Origin: an uncultured Oscillospiraceae bacterium
Lineage (GTDB): Bacteria > Bacillota > Clostridia > Oscillospirales > Oscillospiraceae
NCBI GenBank assembly: GCA_900751035.1
Contig: CAADSF010000282.1
Span: 1-13,778, forward strand
Length of the DNA: 13,778 nucleotides
Reading direction: 5' to 3'
The position numbers and the translations under genes were made by a program. Numbering within the stretch: position 1 is the first letter of the stretch; each line of letters opens with the position of its first letter. The notes under the pieces were generated by a model, which was not told where the DNA came from, did not search any database, and saw nothing but the letters and a program-made list of their open reading frames with translations. This document shows positions 7,433 through 13,778 of the stretch, one piece after another.

Positions 7433-8218
7433 TCACGCCTTCTGCGGCTCCATTGCGTCTGCAAGGGTGTCGGTGATGGCGGCGCGGAAGAGGCTGCCGG
7501 CGTTGTCGTGGACGATGTTCAGGGCAGGGGCCGTGTGGTTCAGCTCGATCTTGCTGTCCATGTAAAGGTCGAGGTCAAGCATGAACACGCGCTCCTCCGT
7601 CGTCTCGCGGGTGCGGTTGTTGACCTTGCGCAGCAGGCCCGGACCGGATTTGACGTTGGCCTTTGCCCCGCCGGGCATCTGGACAGTCGCGGTCAGCTCG
7701 TTTTTCATAAACGCCTGCTCCTGCGCGTCCTCGTCGCCCATGAGACCCAGGAAGCCCGGCGTGATGAGCTCTTTCCAGAGGCAGTCCTCCAGACCGAGCG
7801 GCGCACGGCGGAAGGCGTTGACATAGCGAAGGCCCACGCGGGTGAACCACGAGGGATGATACGTCTCGATAAATACGGCGAGAATGCGGTCGAGCCGCTG
7901 GGCAAATTCCTCCCAGCGGGTATAGCCGTAGGTTGAAAGGGCGATAAAGCCCTTGGTGAGGCTGATCTTCCACTGGCCCTCGGCGGAGACGAACTGATAG
8001 TTGTTGACCGTTCCCTGCGGGACGGGCTTGCCGTTTACCATCTGCGGCGGCAGCTGCTCGATCTTCTTTTCATACTGCGGGTATTCCCGGCGGATGCGAT
8101 CCTGAAACGCGGCAGGCTCGCTGGCGTCGATGGATAAGATCTCCGGGAAGCGGAGCTGACAAATCACCTCGACCAGCTGGCGTTTGGCGTAGATCATTCG
8201 TTCTTCATTGGAAAACAT
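7433..8218 (-). CDS. TIGR04255 family protein of unknown function
   Basis: This 261-residue soluble protein has no signal peptide or membrane segment. I recognise the sporadically distributed TIGR04255 family from the N-terminal LVEVICQLRFPEIL block, the AAFQDRIRREYPQYE segment, the central TRVGLRYVNAF block and the C-terminal AAITDTLADAM ending. No function is established to my knowledge. I chose the ATG at 8218 (complement of 8216-8218) because AAAGGTG lies about 9-10 bases upstream; a GTG three codons earlier is too close to that site. The gene is monocistronic. It has an AT-rich promoter region shared divergently with the PAP2 operon and runs convergent to mutY, so no operon partner hints at its role. 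Patchy distribution and isolation fit a horizontally moved accessory gene, but base composition does not differ obviously from its neighbours. Confidence 0.8.
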   Translation of the reverse strand: MFSNEERMIYAKRQLVEVICQLRFPEILSIDASEPAAFQDRIRREYPQYEKKIEQLPPQMVNGKPVPQGTVNNYQFVSAEGQWKISLTKGFIALSTYGYTRWEEFAQRLDRILAVFIETYHPSWFTRVGLRYVNAFRRAPLGLEDCLWKELITPGFLGLMGDEDAQEQAFMKNELTATVQMPGGAKANVKSGPGLLRKVNNRTRETTEERVFMLDLDLYMDSKIELNHTAPALNIVHDNAGSLFRAAITDTLADAMEPQKA

Positions 8219-8248
8219 GGCTCGCACACCTTTCGTTGCTTTTCTTAT

Positions 8249-8276
8249 ATCATACTATATTTATTTGAAAATGCAA
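8249..8276 (-). promoter_or_regulatory. candidate promoter for the TIGR04255 gene
   Basis: On the minus strand, TTGCAT (complement of 8271-8276) lies 16 bases from TATGAT (complement of 8249-8254). This AT-rich patch stands out in GC-rich surroundings and lies about 30 bases upstream of the start codon. Confidence 0.5.
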
Positions 8277-8281
8277 GATGC

Positions 8282-8310
8282 TTGGCAAATCCGGCGTTTG
8301 GTGGTATACT
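8282..8310 (+). promoter_or_regulatory. promoter of the PAP2-hydrolase-DUF2804-MocR operon
   Basis: TTGGCA (8282-8287), a 17-base spacer and TATACT (8305-8310) form a good sigma-A-type promoter, giving a leader of about 25 bases before the PAP2 start. It sits back to back with the candidate minus-strand promoter. No clear operator was found, though a MocR/GntR site could lie in this short divergent region. Confidence 0.7.
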
Positions 8311-8341
8311 GATTTTGTATCTCAATTCAGGAGGTTCCGGT

Positions 8342-9283
8342 ATGGATTTTTTGCGGCTTCTTGCGGCGGGACGCTGCGGAGCGCTGGACGCGGTTTTTTC
8401 GGGTCTGACCTATTTCGGCTCGGAGGTCGCGTTTATGGCGGCGGCGCTGCTGATCTTCTGGTGCGTTGACAAGCGGCAGGGCTATTATGTCTTTCTGGTC
8501 GGTGCGCTCGGCACGGTCTGCAACCAGTTTCTGAAGCTGGCTTTCCGCATTCCGCGCCCGTGGGTGCTCGACCCGGACTTTCAGATCGTCGAAGCCGCCC
8601 GCGCGGACGCGACGGGCTATTCCTTCCCCTCCGGCCACACGCAGAACATCGTCGGCACGACGGCCTCGCTCTTCGCGAGCCGGAAGGAAACGTGGGTGCG
8701 CATCGTCTGCGCCCTGCTGATGGTTCTGGTGCCGTTTTCGCGGATGTATCTGGGCGTTCACACGCCGCTGGACGTCGGCGTGGCATTTCTGACGGCGCTG
8801 GCGCTGGCTGCGGCGCTCTATCCGGCGTTCCGGACGGAAGCTGCCGCAAAAAAGACGCTCCCGTGGCTCCTGCTCGGCGCGGCAGCGCTGTGCGGCGGAT
8901 ATCTGGTCTACGCCTCGTCCCTCGCCCGGTGCGACTGGCCGGCGGGCAGCGAAGACCTTTCCAATATCACGCACGGACTTAAAAACGCGTACACCATGCT
9001 GGGTGCGCTGCTCGGCTTTCTGATCGTATACATCGCCGATGAGAAAAAGCTGCATTTTGACGTACACGCACCGCTTTTGGGGCAGGCTTTGAAGCTGGTG
9101 CTGGGCCTTGCGCTGATTCTCGGCATCAAGGTGGGGCTGAAGCCTCCGCTGGTCGCCCTGTTTGCCGGGTCGCAGGCGGAAAGCTTTGTGCGGTATTTTC
9201 TGCTGGTTCTGTTTGCAGGCATTGTCTGGCCGCTTACGTTCCCGTTCTTCGCGAAGCTCGGAAAGAAGGAAAGACCGGCATGA
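8342..9283 (+). CDS. PAP2-family membrane phosphatase
   Basis: This 313-residue integral membrane protein has several strongly hydrophobic helices and the full PAP2 (type 2 phosphatidic acid phosphatase) signature. The three motifs are K65 with R72-P73 (KLAFRIPRP), PSGH at 96-99 (histidine H99), and SRMYLGVHTPLD at 133-144 (R134, nucleophile H140, D144). Such enzymes dephosphorylate lipid phosphates such as phosphatidic acid, lysophosphatidate or undecaprenyl pyrophosphate at the outer membrane face. About 100 residues beyond the core PAP2 domain add further helices at the C-terminus. The ATG at 8342 follows CAGGAGG closely; the open frame starts earlier at 8282, but that overlaps the promoter. 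It is the first of four tightly packed genes, and its TGA overlaps the next ATG. The substrate cannot be named from sequence. Confidence 0.93.
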   Translation: MDFLRLLAAGRCGALDAVFSGLTYFGSEVAFMAAALLIFWCVDKRQGYYVFLVGALGTVCNQFLKLAFRIPRPWVLDPDFQIVEAARADATGYSFPSGHTQNIVGTTASLFASRKETWVRIVCALLMVLVPFSRMYLGVHTPLDVGVAFLTALALAAALYPAFRTEAAAKKTLPWLLLGAAALCGGYLVYASSLARCDWPAGSEDLSNITHGLKNAYTMLGALLGFLIVYIADEKKLHFDVHAPLLGQALKLVLGLALILGIKVGLKPPLVALFAGSQAESFVRYFLLVLFAGIVWPLTFPFFAKLGKKERPA

Positions 9284-10224
9284 CGGCGGGTCTGATCGTT
9301 CTGGCCGTTTTGCTGGCGGTCGTTCTGCTGGCGCTGGGCCTGTTTCTGTTTGCCTGCCGCCGCAGACCCGTGCTGGATTTTACGGAGCCTGCGGTCATTG
9401 CCAAATGGGGCAGGGCAGAGCAGACAGAGGAAATCCTCGCGGGCATCGCGCTGATGCGGGATGCGGAGGATATTTTCCTGCCTTCCTATGACGGGCTGCG
9501 CCTGCACGGGCAGCTTTTACAGCAGCCCGGCGCAAAGGGCACGATCCTCCTGTTCCACGGCTACCGCTCAAGCTGGGCAGCCGATTTTTCCATTGCCCTT
9601 CCCTATTACTATTCGCTCGGATATAATCTGCTCGCTGTCGATGAGCGTGCGCACGGGCAGTCGGAAGGGGTATACATCACCTTCGGCGTCCATGAGCGCC
9701 GGGACGCGGCGACGTGGGCGCAGTACGCGGAAAAGCACTTCGGCCCGGAGCACCCGCTGTTTCTGGGCGGGCTTTCGATGGGCGCGACGCCGGTTCTGCT
9801 GGCCTCCGCGCTGGAGCTTCCGCCGTCCGTGCGGGGCGTAATTGCCGACTGCGGGTTCTCCTCGCCGGAGGCGATCATGAAAAGCGTCCTTCATGCGCAC
9901 GTAAAATGGCTCCCGGTGGGGCCGCTGCTGGCGCTGATGGATGTCTGCACGCGTGCGTTTGCGGGCTTTTCCATCAAGGAAGCGTCCACGCTGGACGCGG
10001 TATCCAAAACAAAGCGCCCCATTCTGTTCATCCACGGCACGGCGGACACCTTCGTTCCCTGCTCCATGTCGCAGGCCGCCTATGACGCCTGCGCGTCTGA
10101 AAAGCAGCTCGTCCTCGTGGACGGCGCGAAGCACGGCTACAGCTATCTGGTCGACCGCCCGCGCGTGCAGGCGGCGCTGGCAGAGTTTCTGGAAAAATAC
10201 ACATCACAGGAGGCTATCCAATGA
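9280..10224 (+). CDS. membrane-anchored alpha/beta hydrolase
   Basis: The protein has 314 residues. An N-terminal hydrophobic helix (about 4-26) is followed by RRR, which predicts a membrane anchor or uncleaved signal. By the positive-inside rule the catalytic domain may then be cytoplasmic. The alpha/beta hydrolase fold shows the oxyanion HGY (93-95), a nucleophile elbow GLSMG (164-168, S166), the acid D256 in HGTAD, and the catalytic H285 in KHGYSYL. The triad is complete, so an esterase, lipase or thioesterase activity is likely; the substrate is unknown. The sequence resembles the YqkD/Bem46-like group. Start and stop overlap both neighbours by ATGA, so translation is coupled to the PAP2 protein and to the DUF2804 protein. 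That context hints at a lipid or acyl substrate, which is inference. Confidence 0.88.
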   Translation: MTAGLIVLAVLLAVVLLALGLFLFACRRRPVLDFTEPAVIAKWGRAEQTEEILAGIALMRDAEDIFLPSYDGLRLHGQLLQQPGAKGTILLFHGYRSSWAADFSIALPYYYSLGYNLLAVDERAHGQSEGVYITFGVHERRDAATWAQYAEKHFGPEHPLFLGGLSMGATPVLLASALELPPSVRGVIADCGFSSPEAIMKSVLHAHVKWLPVGPLLALMDVCTRAFAGFSIKEASTLDAVSKTKRPILFIHGTADTFVPCSMSQAAYDACASEKQLVLVDGAKHGYSYLVDRPRVQAALAEFLEKYTSQEAIQ

Positions 10225-11258
10225 GACAGCAGCATGAGATCACCACTTCCGGCCCGCTGCTCGGCAGCGACGGCAATCTGCTTGAGCCCGGCTGGGCGCG
10301 TTCCCTGCTCCCGGTTTACCGGCGCGCGGATATCAGGGCCGGCGCCATGCGCGTCAAGGAATGGGATTACTATCTCATCACCGACGGTCATATCGGTCTG
10401 GCGCTGACCATCGCGGACAACGGCTATATGGGCCTTGACTCCGTTTCCTTCCTCGACTTTGACGGCAAATGGGAAAAAACGACGAGCCGGATGCGGGCGC
10501 TGCCGCTGGGCCGGACGCAGCTGCCGGAATCGAGCGCGGAGGGCGCGTCGGAAATTTCAAGGGGCGGCTATGCGCTGGCCTTCTACCACGAGGACGGAGC
10601 GCGGATGCTCTCGTTCCACATGGATAAGTTTCTGGACAAGGAGCCCATCGAGGGCATTCTCAAGCTCACGGACGAGCCGGAAGAGAGCATGGTCATCGCC
10701 ACGCCCTTTGACAAACCCGGCCATTTCTACTACAATCAGAAGATCAACTGTATGCGTGCCGAGGGCTGGATCGAGCTGGGCAGCCGCCGGTACGAGCTGA
10801 CGAAGGACAAGTTCTTCGCCGTGCTCGACTGGGGACGCGGCGTGTGGACGTATCACAACACGTGGTACTGGGGCAGCGCCTCCGGCGAGCTCGACGGCGT
10901 TCCCTTCGGCTGGAACATCGGCTATGGCTTCGGCAACACCAGCGCCGCAACGGAGAACGTGCTGTTCTACGGCGGAAAAATTCACAAGCTGAGCGAGGTC
11001 AAATTTGAAATTCCCATGGATGAAGACGGATTTGAGGACTTCATGAAGCCCTGGGTCTTCACGAGCGACGACAACCGGTTCTACATGAATTTCACGCCGG
11101 TGCTTGACCGCAGCGCGTTTATGAGCGCAGGCGTCGTGCTCTCCGACCAGCATCAGGTCTTCGGCCGCTTTACGGGCCGCATCACGCTCGACGACGGAAC
11201 GGTCCTGCCCGTGCGCGACTTCTTCGGCTTTGCCGAGAAGGTCGAAAACAAGTGGTAA
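10221..11258 (+). CDS. DUF2804 family protein
   Basis: This 345-residue protein has no signal peptide or membrane helix. I recognise the DUF2804 family from an N-terminal ITTSGPLLGSDGNLLEPGWA-type opening, an internal VKEWDYYLI segment, the central DWGRGVWTYHNTWYWG block and the FGWNIGYGFGNT block. It is rich in beta-strand and aromatic residues. No biochemical function is established to my knowledge; the central blocks recall lipocalin-like barrels, but that is only an impression. The ATG overlaps the hydrolase stop (ATGA) and has CAGGAGG about 10 bases upstream inside the hydrolase gene. The regulator gene starts four bases after its stop. Coupling to a lipid phosphatase and a hydrolase suggests, as inference, a role in binding or modifying a hydrophobic molecule. 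Confidence 0.85.
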   Translation: MRQQHEITTSGPLLGSDGNLLEPGWARSLLPVYRRADIRAGAMRVKEWDYYLITDGHIGLALTIADNGYMGLDSVSFLDFDGKWEKTTSRMRALPLGRTQLPESSAEGASEISRGGYALAFYHEDGARMLSFHMDKFLDKEPIEGILKLTDEPEESMVIATPFDKPGHFYYNQKINCMRAEGWIELGSRRYELTKDKFFAVLDWGRGVWTYHNTWYWGSASGELDGVPFGWNIGYGFGNTSAATENVLFYGGKIHKLSEVKFEIPMDEDGFEDFMKPWVFTSDDNRFYMNFTPVLDRSAFMSAGVVLSDQHQVFGRFTGRITLDDGTVLPVRDFFGFAEKVENKW

Positions 11259-11262
11259 GCGT

Positions 11263-12351
11263 ATGCTGACCTACGATCTGCAAGCTAGCGGCCAGCCGAA
11301 ATATTACCGGCTCTATACCTGCATCCGCGAGGATATCCTGCGGGCCGAGCTTCTGCCGGGGCAGAAGCTGCCGTCGAAGCGGGCGCTGGCGGAGCATCTG
11401 CATATCAGCCTTGCGACCGTCTCCGGCGCGTATGAGCAGCTGGTGGACGAAGGCTATCTCACGGCAAAGCCGCGCAGCGGCTATTATGTCAGCGCCATCT
11501 CCCGTCTGCCGCAGGACACGCAGCCGCAGACGCGCCTGCGTATGCTCCCCGCCGACGCACCTGCCGCGCAGGAGCCTGCGGGCTACGGCTTCCGGTATTC
11601 GGCGCTGACCCGCCTCATGCGCGAGGTCATTGCCGACTGCGGCACGAGGCTGCTGGAAAAGCCGCCGCATTACGGCTGCGCGGAGCTGCGCAACGCGATT
11701 GCAGAATATCTGCTGCGCTACCGCGGGATGCTGGCTCAGCCGGACTGCATCGTCATCGGCTCCGGCGCGGAATATCTCTACGGCCTCATCGTGCAGCTGC
11801 TGGGACGGGAGCGCGTATATGGGCTTGAAGACCCCGGCTATGAGAAGATCCGGCAGGTCTATGCGGCCAACGGCGCAGTCTGCGAGCTGCTGCCCATGGG
11901 CGAAGACGGCATACGTGCCGATGCGCTGCAACACGCACGCGCGTCCGTCCTGCACATCACGCCGTTTCACAGCTTCCCCACCGGCATCACCACGTCGGCG
12001 GCCAAGCGCAGCGACTATCTTGCCTGGGCGGCAGAGCGGAACGCGATTCTGATTGAGGACGATTTTGACTCGGAATTTTCCGAGAACAAAAAGCCGCTGC
12101 AGACGCTCTATTCCATGGACCGGCGCGGGTGCGTGATCTATGTGAACACGTTTTCGCATTCGCTGGCGCCGTCCATGCGTATGGGCTATATGGTGCTGCC
12201 GGAGCGACTGATGGAGCGCTACCGGCAGACGCTCGGCTTTTATTCCTGCTCCGTTCCCCTGTTCGACCAGTACGTTCTGGCCCGGTTTATCTCGCAGGGC
12301 TATTTCGAGCGCCATCTGAACCGCCTGCGGCGGCAGAACAAGGGAAAATAA
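11263..12351 (+). CDS. degenerate, shortened MocR/GntR-type regulator lacking the PLP lysine
   Basis: This 362-residue protein has an N-terminal GntR winged helix (about 12-80: LPSKRALAEHL, ATVSGAYEQLVDEGYL, PRSGYYV) and an aminotransferase class I-like domain. MocR proteins use pyridoxal phosphate in that domain to sense effectors. Conserved parts remain: HYGCAELRNAIAEYL, LEDPGY, FPTGI and EDDFDSEF (F where the family usually has Y). The Schiff-base lysine of the usual TFSK-S/T-L motif is His here (TFSHSLAPSMR, H299; codon CAT at 12157-12159), so covalent PLP binding should be impossible. The protein stops soon after YFERHLNRLRR, about 100 residues short of the usual 460-480. The missing small domain should carry the substrate-carboxylate arginine region. 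No frameshift restores it, since only about 30 bases separate the stop from the next promoter. The ATG at 11263 has only a weak ribosome-binding site but lies four bases after the previous stop. Confidence 0.85.
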   Translation: MLTYDLQASGQPKYYRLYTCIREDILRAELLPGQKLPSKRALAEHLHISLATVSGAYEQLVDEGYLTAKPRSGYYVSAISRLPQDTQPQTRLRMLPADAPAAQEPAGYGFRYSALTRLMREVIADCGTRLLEKPPHYGCAELRNAIAEYLLRYRGMLAQPDCIVIGSGAEYLYGLIVQLLGRERVYGLEDPGYEKIRQVYAANGAVCELLPMGEDGIRADALQHARASVLHITPFHSFPTGITTSAAKRSDYLAWAAERNAILIEDDFDSEFSENKKPLQTLYSMDRRGCVIYVNTFSHSLAPSMRMGYMVLPERLMERYRQTLGFYSCSVPLFDQYVLARFISQGYFERHLNRLRRQNKGK

Positions 12352-12354
12352 CTG

Positions 12355-12385
12355 CCGGAGCCGCGCAAATTCCTCTGGATTTTTT
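12355..12385 (+). terminator. weak terminator after the MocR-like gene
   Basis: A 6-bp stem with one G-T wobble, CCGGAG (12355-12360) with CTCTGG (12373-12378), is followed by six T (12380-12385). The loop is 12 bases. It is weaker than the other terminators here but correctly placed just after the stop. Confidence 0.45.
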
Positions 12386-12404
12386 GATTGTCATATGCTA
12401 TAAT
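12376..12404 (+). promoter_or_regulatory. extended -10 promoter of the flavodiiron gene
   Basis: TGCTATAAT (12396-12404) is a consensus extended -10 box. The best -35 at 17 bases is the poor TGGATT (12376-12381), as expected for an extended -10 promoter. The -35 lies inside the preceding terminator region. Confidence 0.65.
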
Positions 12405-12426
12405 AATAATAGAAATCATTATTATA
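12399..12426. promoter_or_regulatory. AT-rich inverted repeat over the -10/start site (possible operator)
   Basis: TATAATAAT (12399-12407) is repeated inverted as ATTATTATA (12418-12426) with a 10-base centre; a tighter pairing TAATAAT/ATTATTA has a 7-base centre. The repeat covers the -10 box and the likely transcription start, a usual repressor position. The ATAAT/ATTAT half-sites resemble Fur/PerR boxes, and PerR controls flavodiiron genes in Clostridium acetobutylicum. The centre is longer than the one-base PerR centre, so the match is only suggestive. Confidence 0.4.
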
Positions 12427-12445
12427 TTTGAAAGGAACCCGATTT

Positions 12446-13778
12446 ATGTACTGTGTCAAGAAAATGACCGAGGATCTCTACTGGGTCGGCGCAAGCGAGC
12501 GGCGGCTGAACCTGTTTGAAAACGCCTACCCGCTCACGAACGGCGTGAGCTACAACTCCTATCTGCTGCTGGACGAGAAGACTGTTCTGATCGACACCGT
12601 GGACAAATCCGTCAGCGGCCTGTTCTTTGAAAACGTCGACCACGTACTCGCGGGCCGGAAACTCGATTACCTCATCGTGCAGCACATGGAGCCGGACCAC
12701 GCCGCGACCATCGGCGAGCTTGTCCTGCGCCACCCGGAGGTCACCATCGTCTGCAACGCCAAGACGCGCACGATGATGCAGAATTTCTTCACGTTTGACA
12801 TTGACAGCCGCCTGCAGCTTGTCAAGGAGATGGACACGCTCACGACCGGCAGGCACACCTTCGCCTTCGTCATGGCCCCGATGGTACACTGGCCGGAGGT
12901 CATGGTGTCCTATGACACGGCCACCAAAACGCTCTACTCCGCCGACGCGTTCGGCACGTTCGGCGCACTGAACGGCAATCTCTATGCGGACGAGGTGAAT
13001 TTCAAGACCGAATGGCTTGCCGACGCCCGCCGGTACTATACCAACATCGTCGGCAAATACGGCACGCAGGTGCAGGCGCTGCTGAAAAAGGCCGCTGGGC
13101 TGGAGATCGAGATGATCTGCCCGCTGCACGGCCCGGTCTGGCGCAAGGATATCGCGTGGTTCCTCGACAAATATATCCACTGGGCGACCTATACGCCGGA
13201 GGACGACGCGGTCGTCATCGCCTACGCCTCCGTCTACGGTGGCACGGAAAACGCGGCGAATGTGTTAGCCGCGAAACTGTCCGACCTCGGCGCGCGCAAT
13301 GTGCAGATGTACGATGTGTCCGTCACGCACCCAAGCTATATCCTCTCTGAGTGCTTCCGGGCCAGCCATCTGGTCTTTATCTCCACGACGTATAACGCGG
13401 GGATGTTCGTGACGATGGAAAATCTGGTACACGATATCGTCCACCATAATCTGCAGAACCGCACCATTGCCCTCATGGAAAACGGCTCCTGGGCGCCGAC
13501 GGCAGCCGGCCTCATGCGTGCGGAGTTCCAGAAGCTCAAGAACTGCACGATCCTCGACGAGACGGTCACGATCAAATCGACGCTCAAGGAATCCCAGCTG
13601 GCGGACGTCGAGACAATGGCGCAGGCCATCTTCGATTCCATGCCGAAGCCCGCTCCGGCGGAGCATACCGCAGACGCGCCGGTTGAAAAGAACGCGTTCT
13701 TCTCGTTTTCCTACGGTCTGTTCGTCCTGACAGCCCGCGACGGTGAAAAGGACAACGGCTGCATCATCAACACCGTCA
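12446..13778 (+). CDS. flavodiiron protein with C-terminal flavin-reductase-like domain, 3' end outside window
   Basis: 444 codons are visible and the frame is open at the window edge. Residues 1-250 form the metallo-beta-lactamase-like diiron domain with all six ligands: H80, E82 and D84 (HMEPDH), H148 (VHWPE), D167 (SADAFG) and H228 (LHGPVW). Residues about 255-395 are a flavodoxin domain with the FMN phosphate loop YASVYGGTE (260-268). From about 417 a new domain starts with FFSFSYGLFVLTAR and then GCIINTV, typical of the FMN-binding flavin-reductase family. Flavodiiron proteins reduce O2 to water or NO to N2O in the cytosol of anaerobes; the fused domain may let NAD(P)H or a ferredoxin/rubredoxin chain feed electrons directly. 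The ATG at 12446 has AAAGGA 9 bases upstream. Clostridial members are often named FprA. The role in oxygen defence follows from the family. Confidence 0.93.
   Translation, partial: MYCVKKMTEDLYWVGASERRLNLFENAYPLTNGVSYNSYLLLDEKTVLIDTVDKSVSGLFFENVDHVLAGRKLDYLIVQHMEPDHAATIGELVLRHPEVTIVCNAKTRTMMQNFFTFDIDSRLQLVKEMDTLTTGRHTFAFVMAPMVHWPEVMVSYDTATKTLYSADAFGTFGALNGNLYADEVNFKTEWLADARRYYTNIVGKYGTQVQALLKKAAGLEIEMICPLHGPVWRKDIAWFLDKYIHWATYTPEDDAVVIAYASVYGGTENAANVLAAKLSDLGARNVQMYDVSVTHPSYILSECFRASHLVFISTTYNAGMFVTMENLVHDIVHHNLQNRTIALMENGSWAPTAAGLMRAEFQKLKNCTILDETVTIKSTLKESQLADVETMAQAIFDSMPKPAPAEHTADAPVEKNAFFSFSYGLFVLTARDGEKDNGCIINTV

Noticed and set aside
11182..12315. A 377-codon open frame antisense to the MocR-like gene
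   Set aside because: The plus strand carries clear GntR and aminotransferase motifs throughout; the reverse frame has none.

Overview
The window looks like a chromosomal segment from a GC-rich gut-type Clostridia bacterium, probably in the Oscillospiraceae. That placement is inferred from four things: Firmicutes-type gene families in GC-rich codons, strong AAAGGAG/GGAGG ribosome-binding sites, -10/-35 promoters in AT-rich gaps, and long spurious antisense frames caused by GC-rich third positions. No phage, plasmid, CRISPR, tRNA or rRNA feature is visible.

Region 1 (1-3463) is a sugar-catabolism locus in decay. On the minus strand are the 5' part of a D-lyxose/D-mannose isomerase gene (cut by the window edge) and, upstream of it, the 3' part of a metallophosphoesterase gene. 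On the plus strand are the 3' part of a GH38 alpha-mannosidase gene and an overlapping (alpha/alpha)6-type glycosidase-like gene whose last 40 or so codons are out of frame. The phosphoesterase and mannosidase genes meet head to head near 686-725, and both have lost their 5' ends there. The long plus-strand frame that runs through this junction is a chimera, not a real 695-residue protein.

Region 2 (3464-6090) has a strong terminator, a good sigma-A-type promoter, a 160-base leader, a ROK sugar kinase and glucose-6-phosphate isomerase (pgi), and ends in a perfect terminator hairpin. With region 1 it suggests a route (inference): mannoside to mannose, mannose to fructose, then phosphorylation and entry into glycolysis.

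Region 3 (6091-8227) holds a composite inverted-repeat (MITE/REP-like) element, mutY, a shared convergent terminator, and a lone TIGR04255-family gene on the minus strand.

Region 4 (8282-12385) is a tightly coupled four-gene operon from one good promoter: PAP2 membrane phosphatase, membrane-anchored alpha/beta hydrolase, DUF2804 protein, and a MocR/GntR-type regulator. The regulator is unusual: the PLP-binding lysine is replaced by histidine and the C-terminal small domain is missing.

Region 5 (12386-13778) carries an AT-rich promoter with an inverted repeat over the -10/start region. It drives a flavodiiron protein with a flavodoxin domain and the beginning of a C-terminal flavin-reductase-like domain, cut by the window edge. 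The strongest candidates for something new are the degenerate MocR with its PAP2/hydrolase/DUF2804 operon, and the head-to-head truncation junction.
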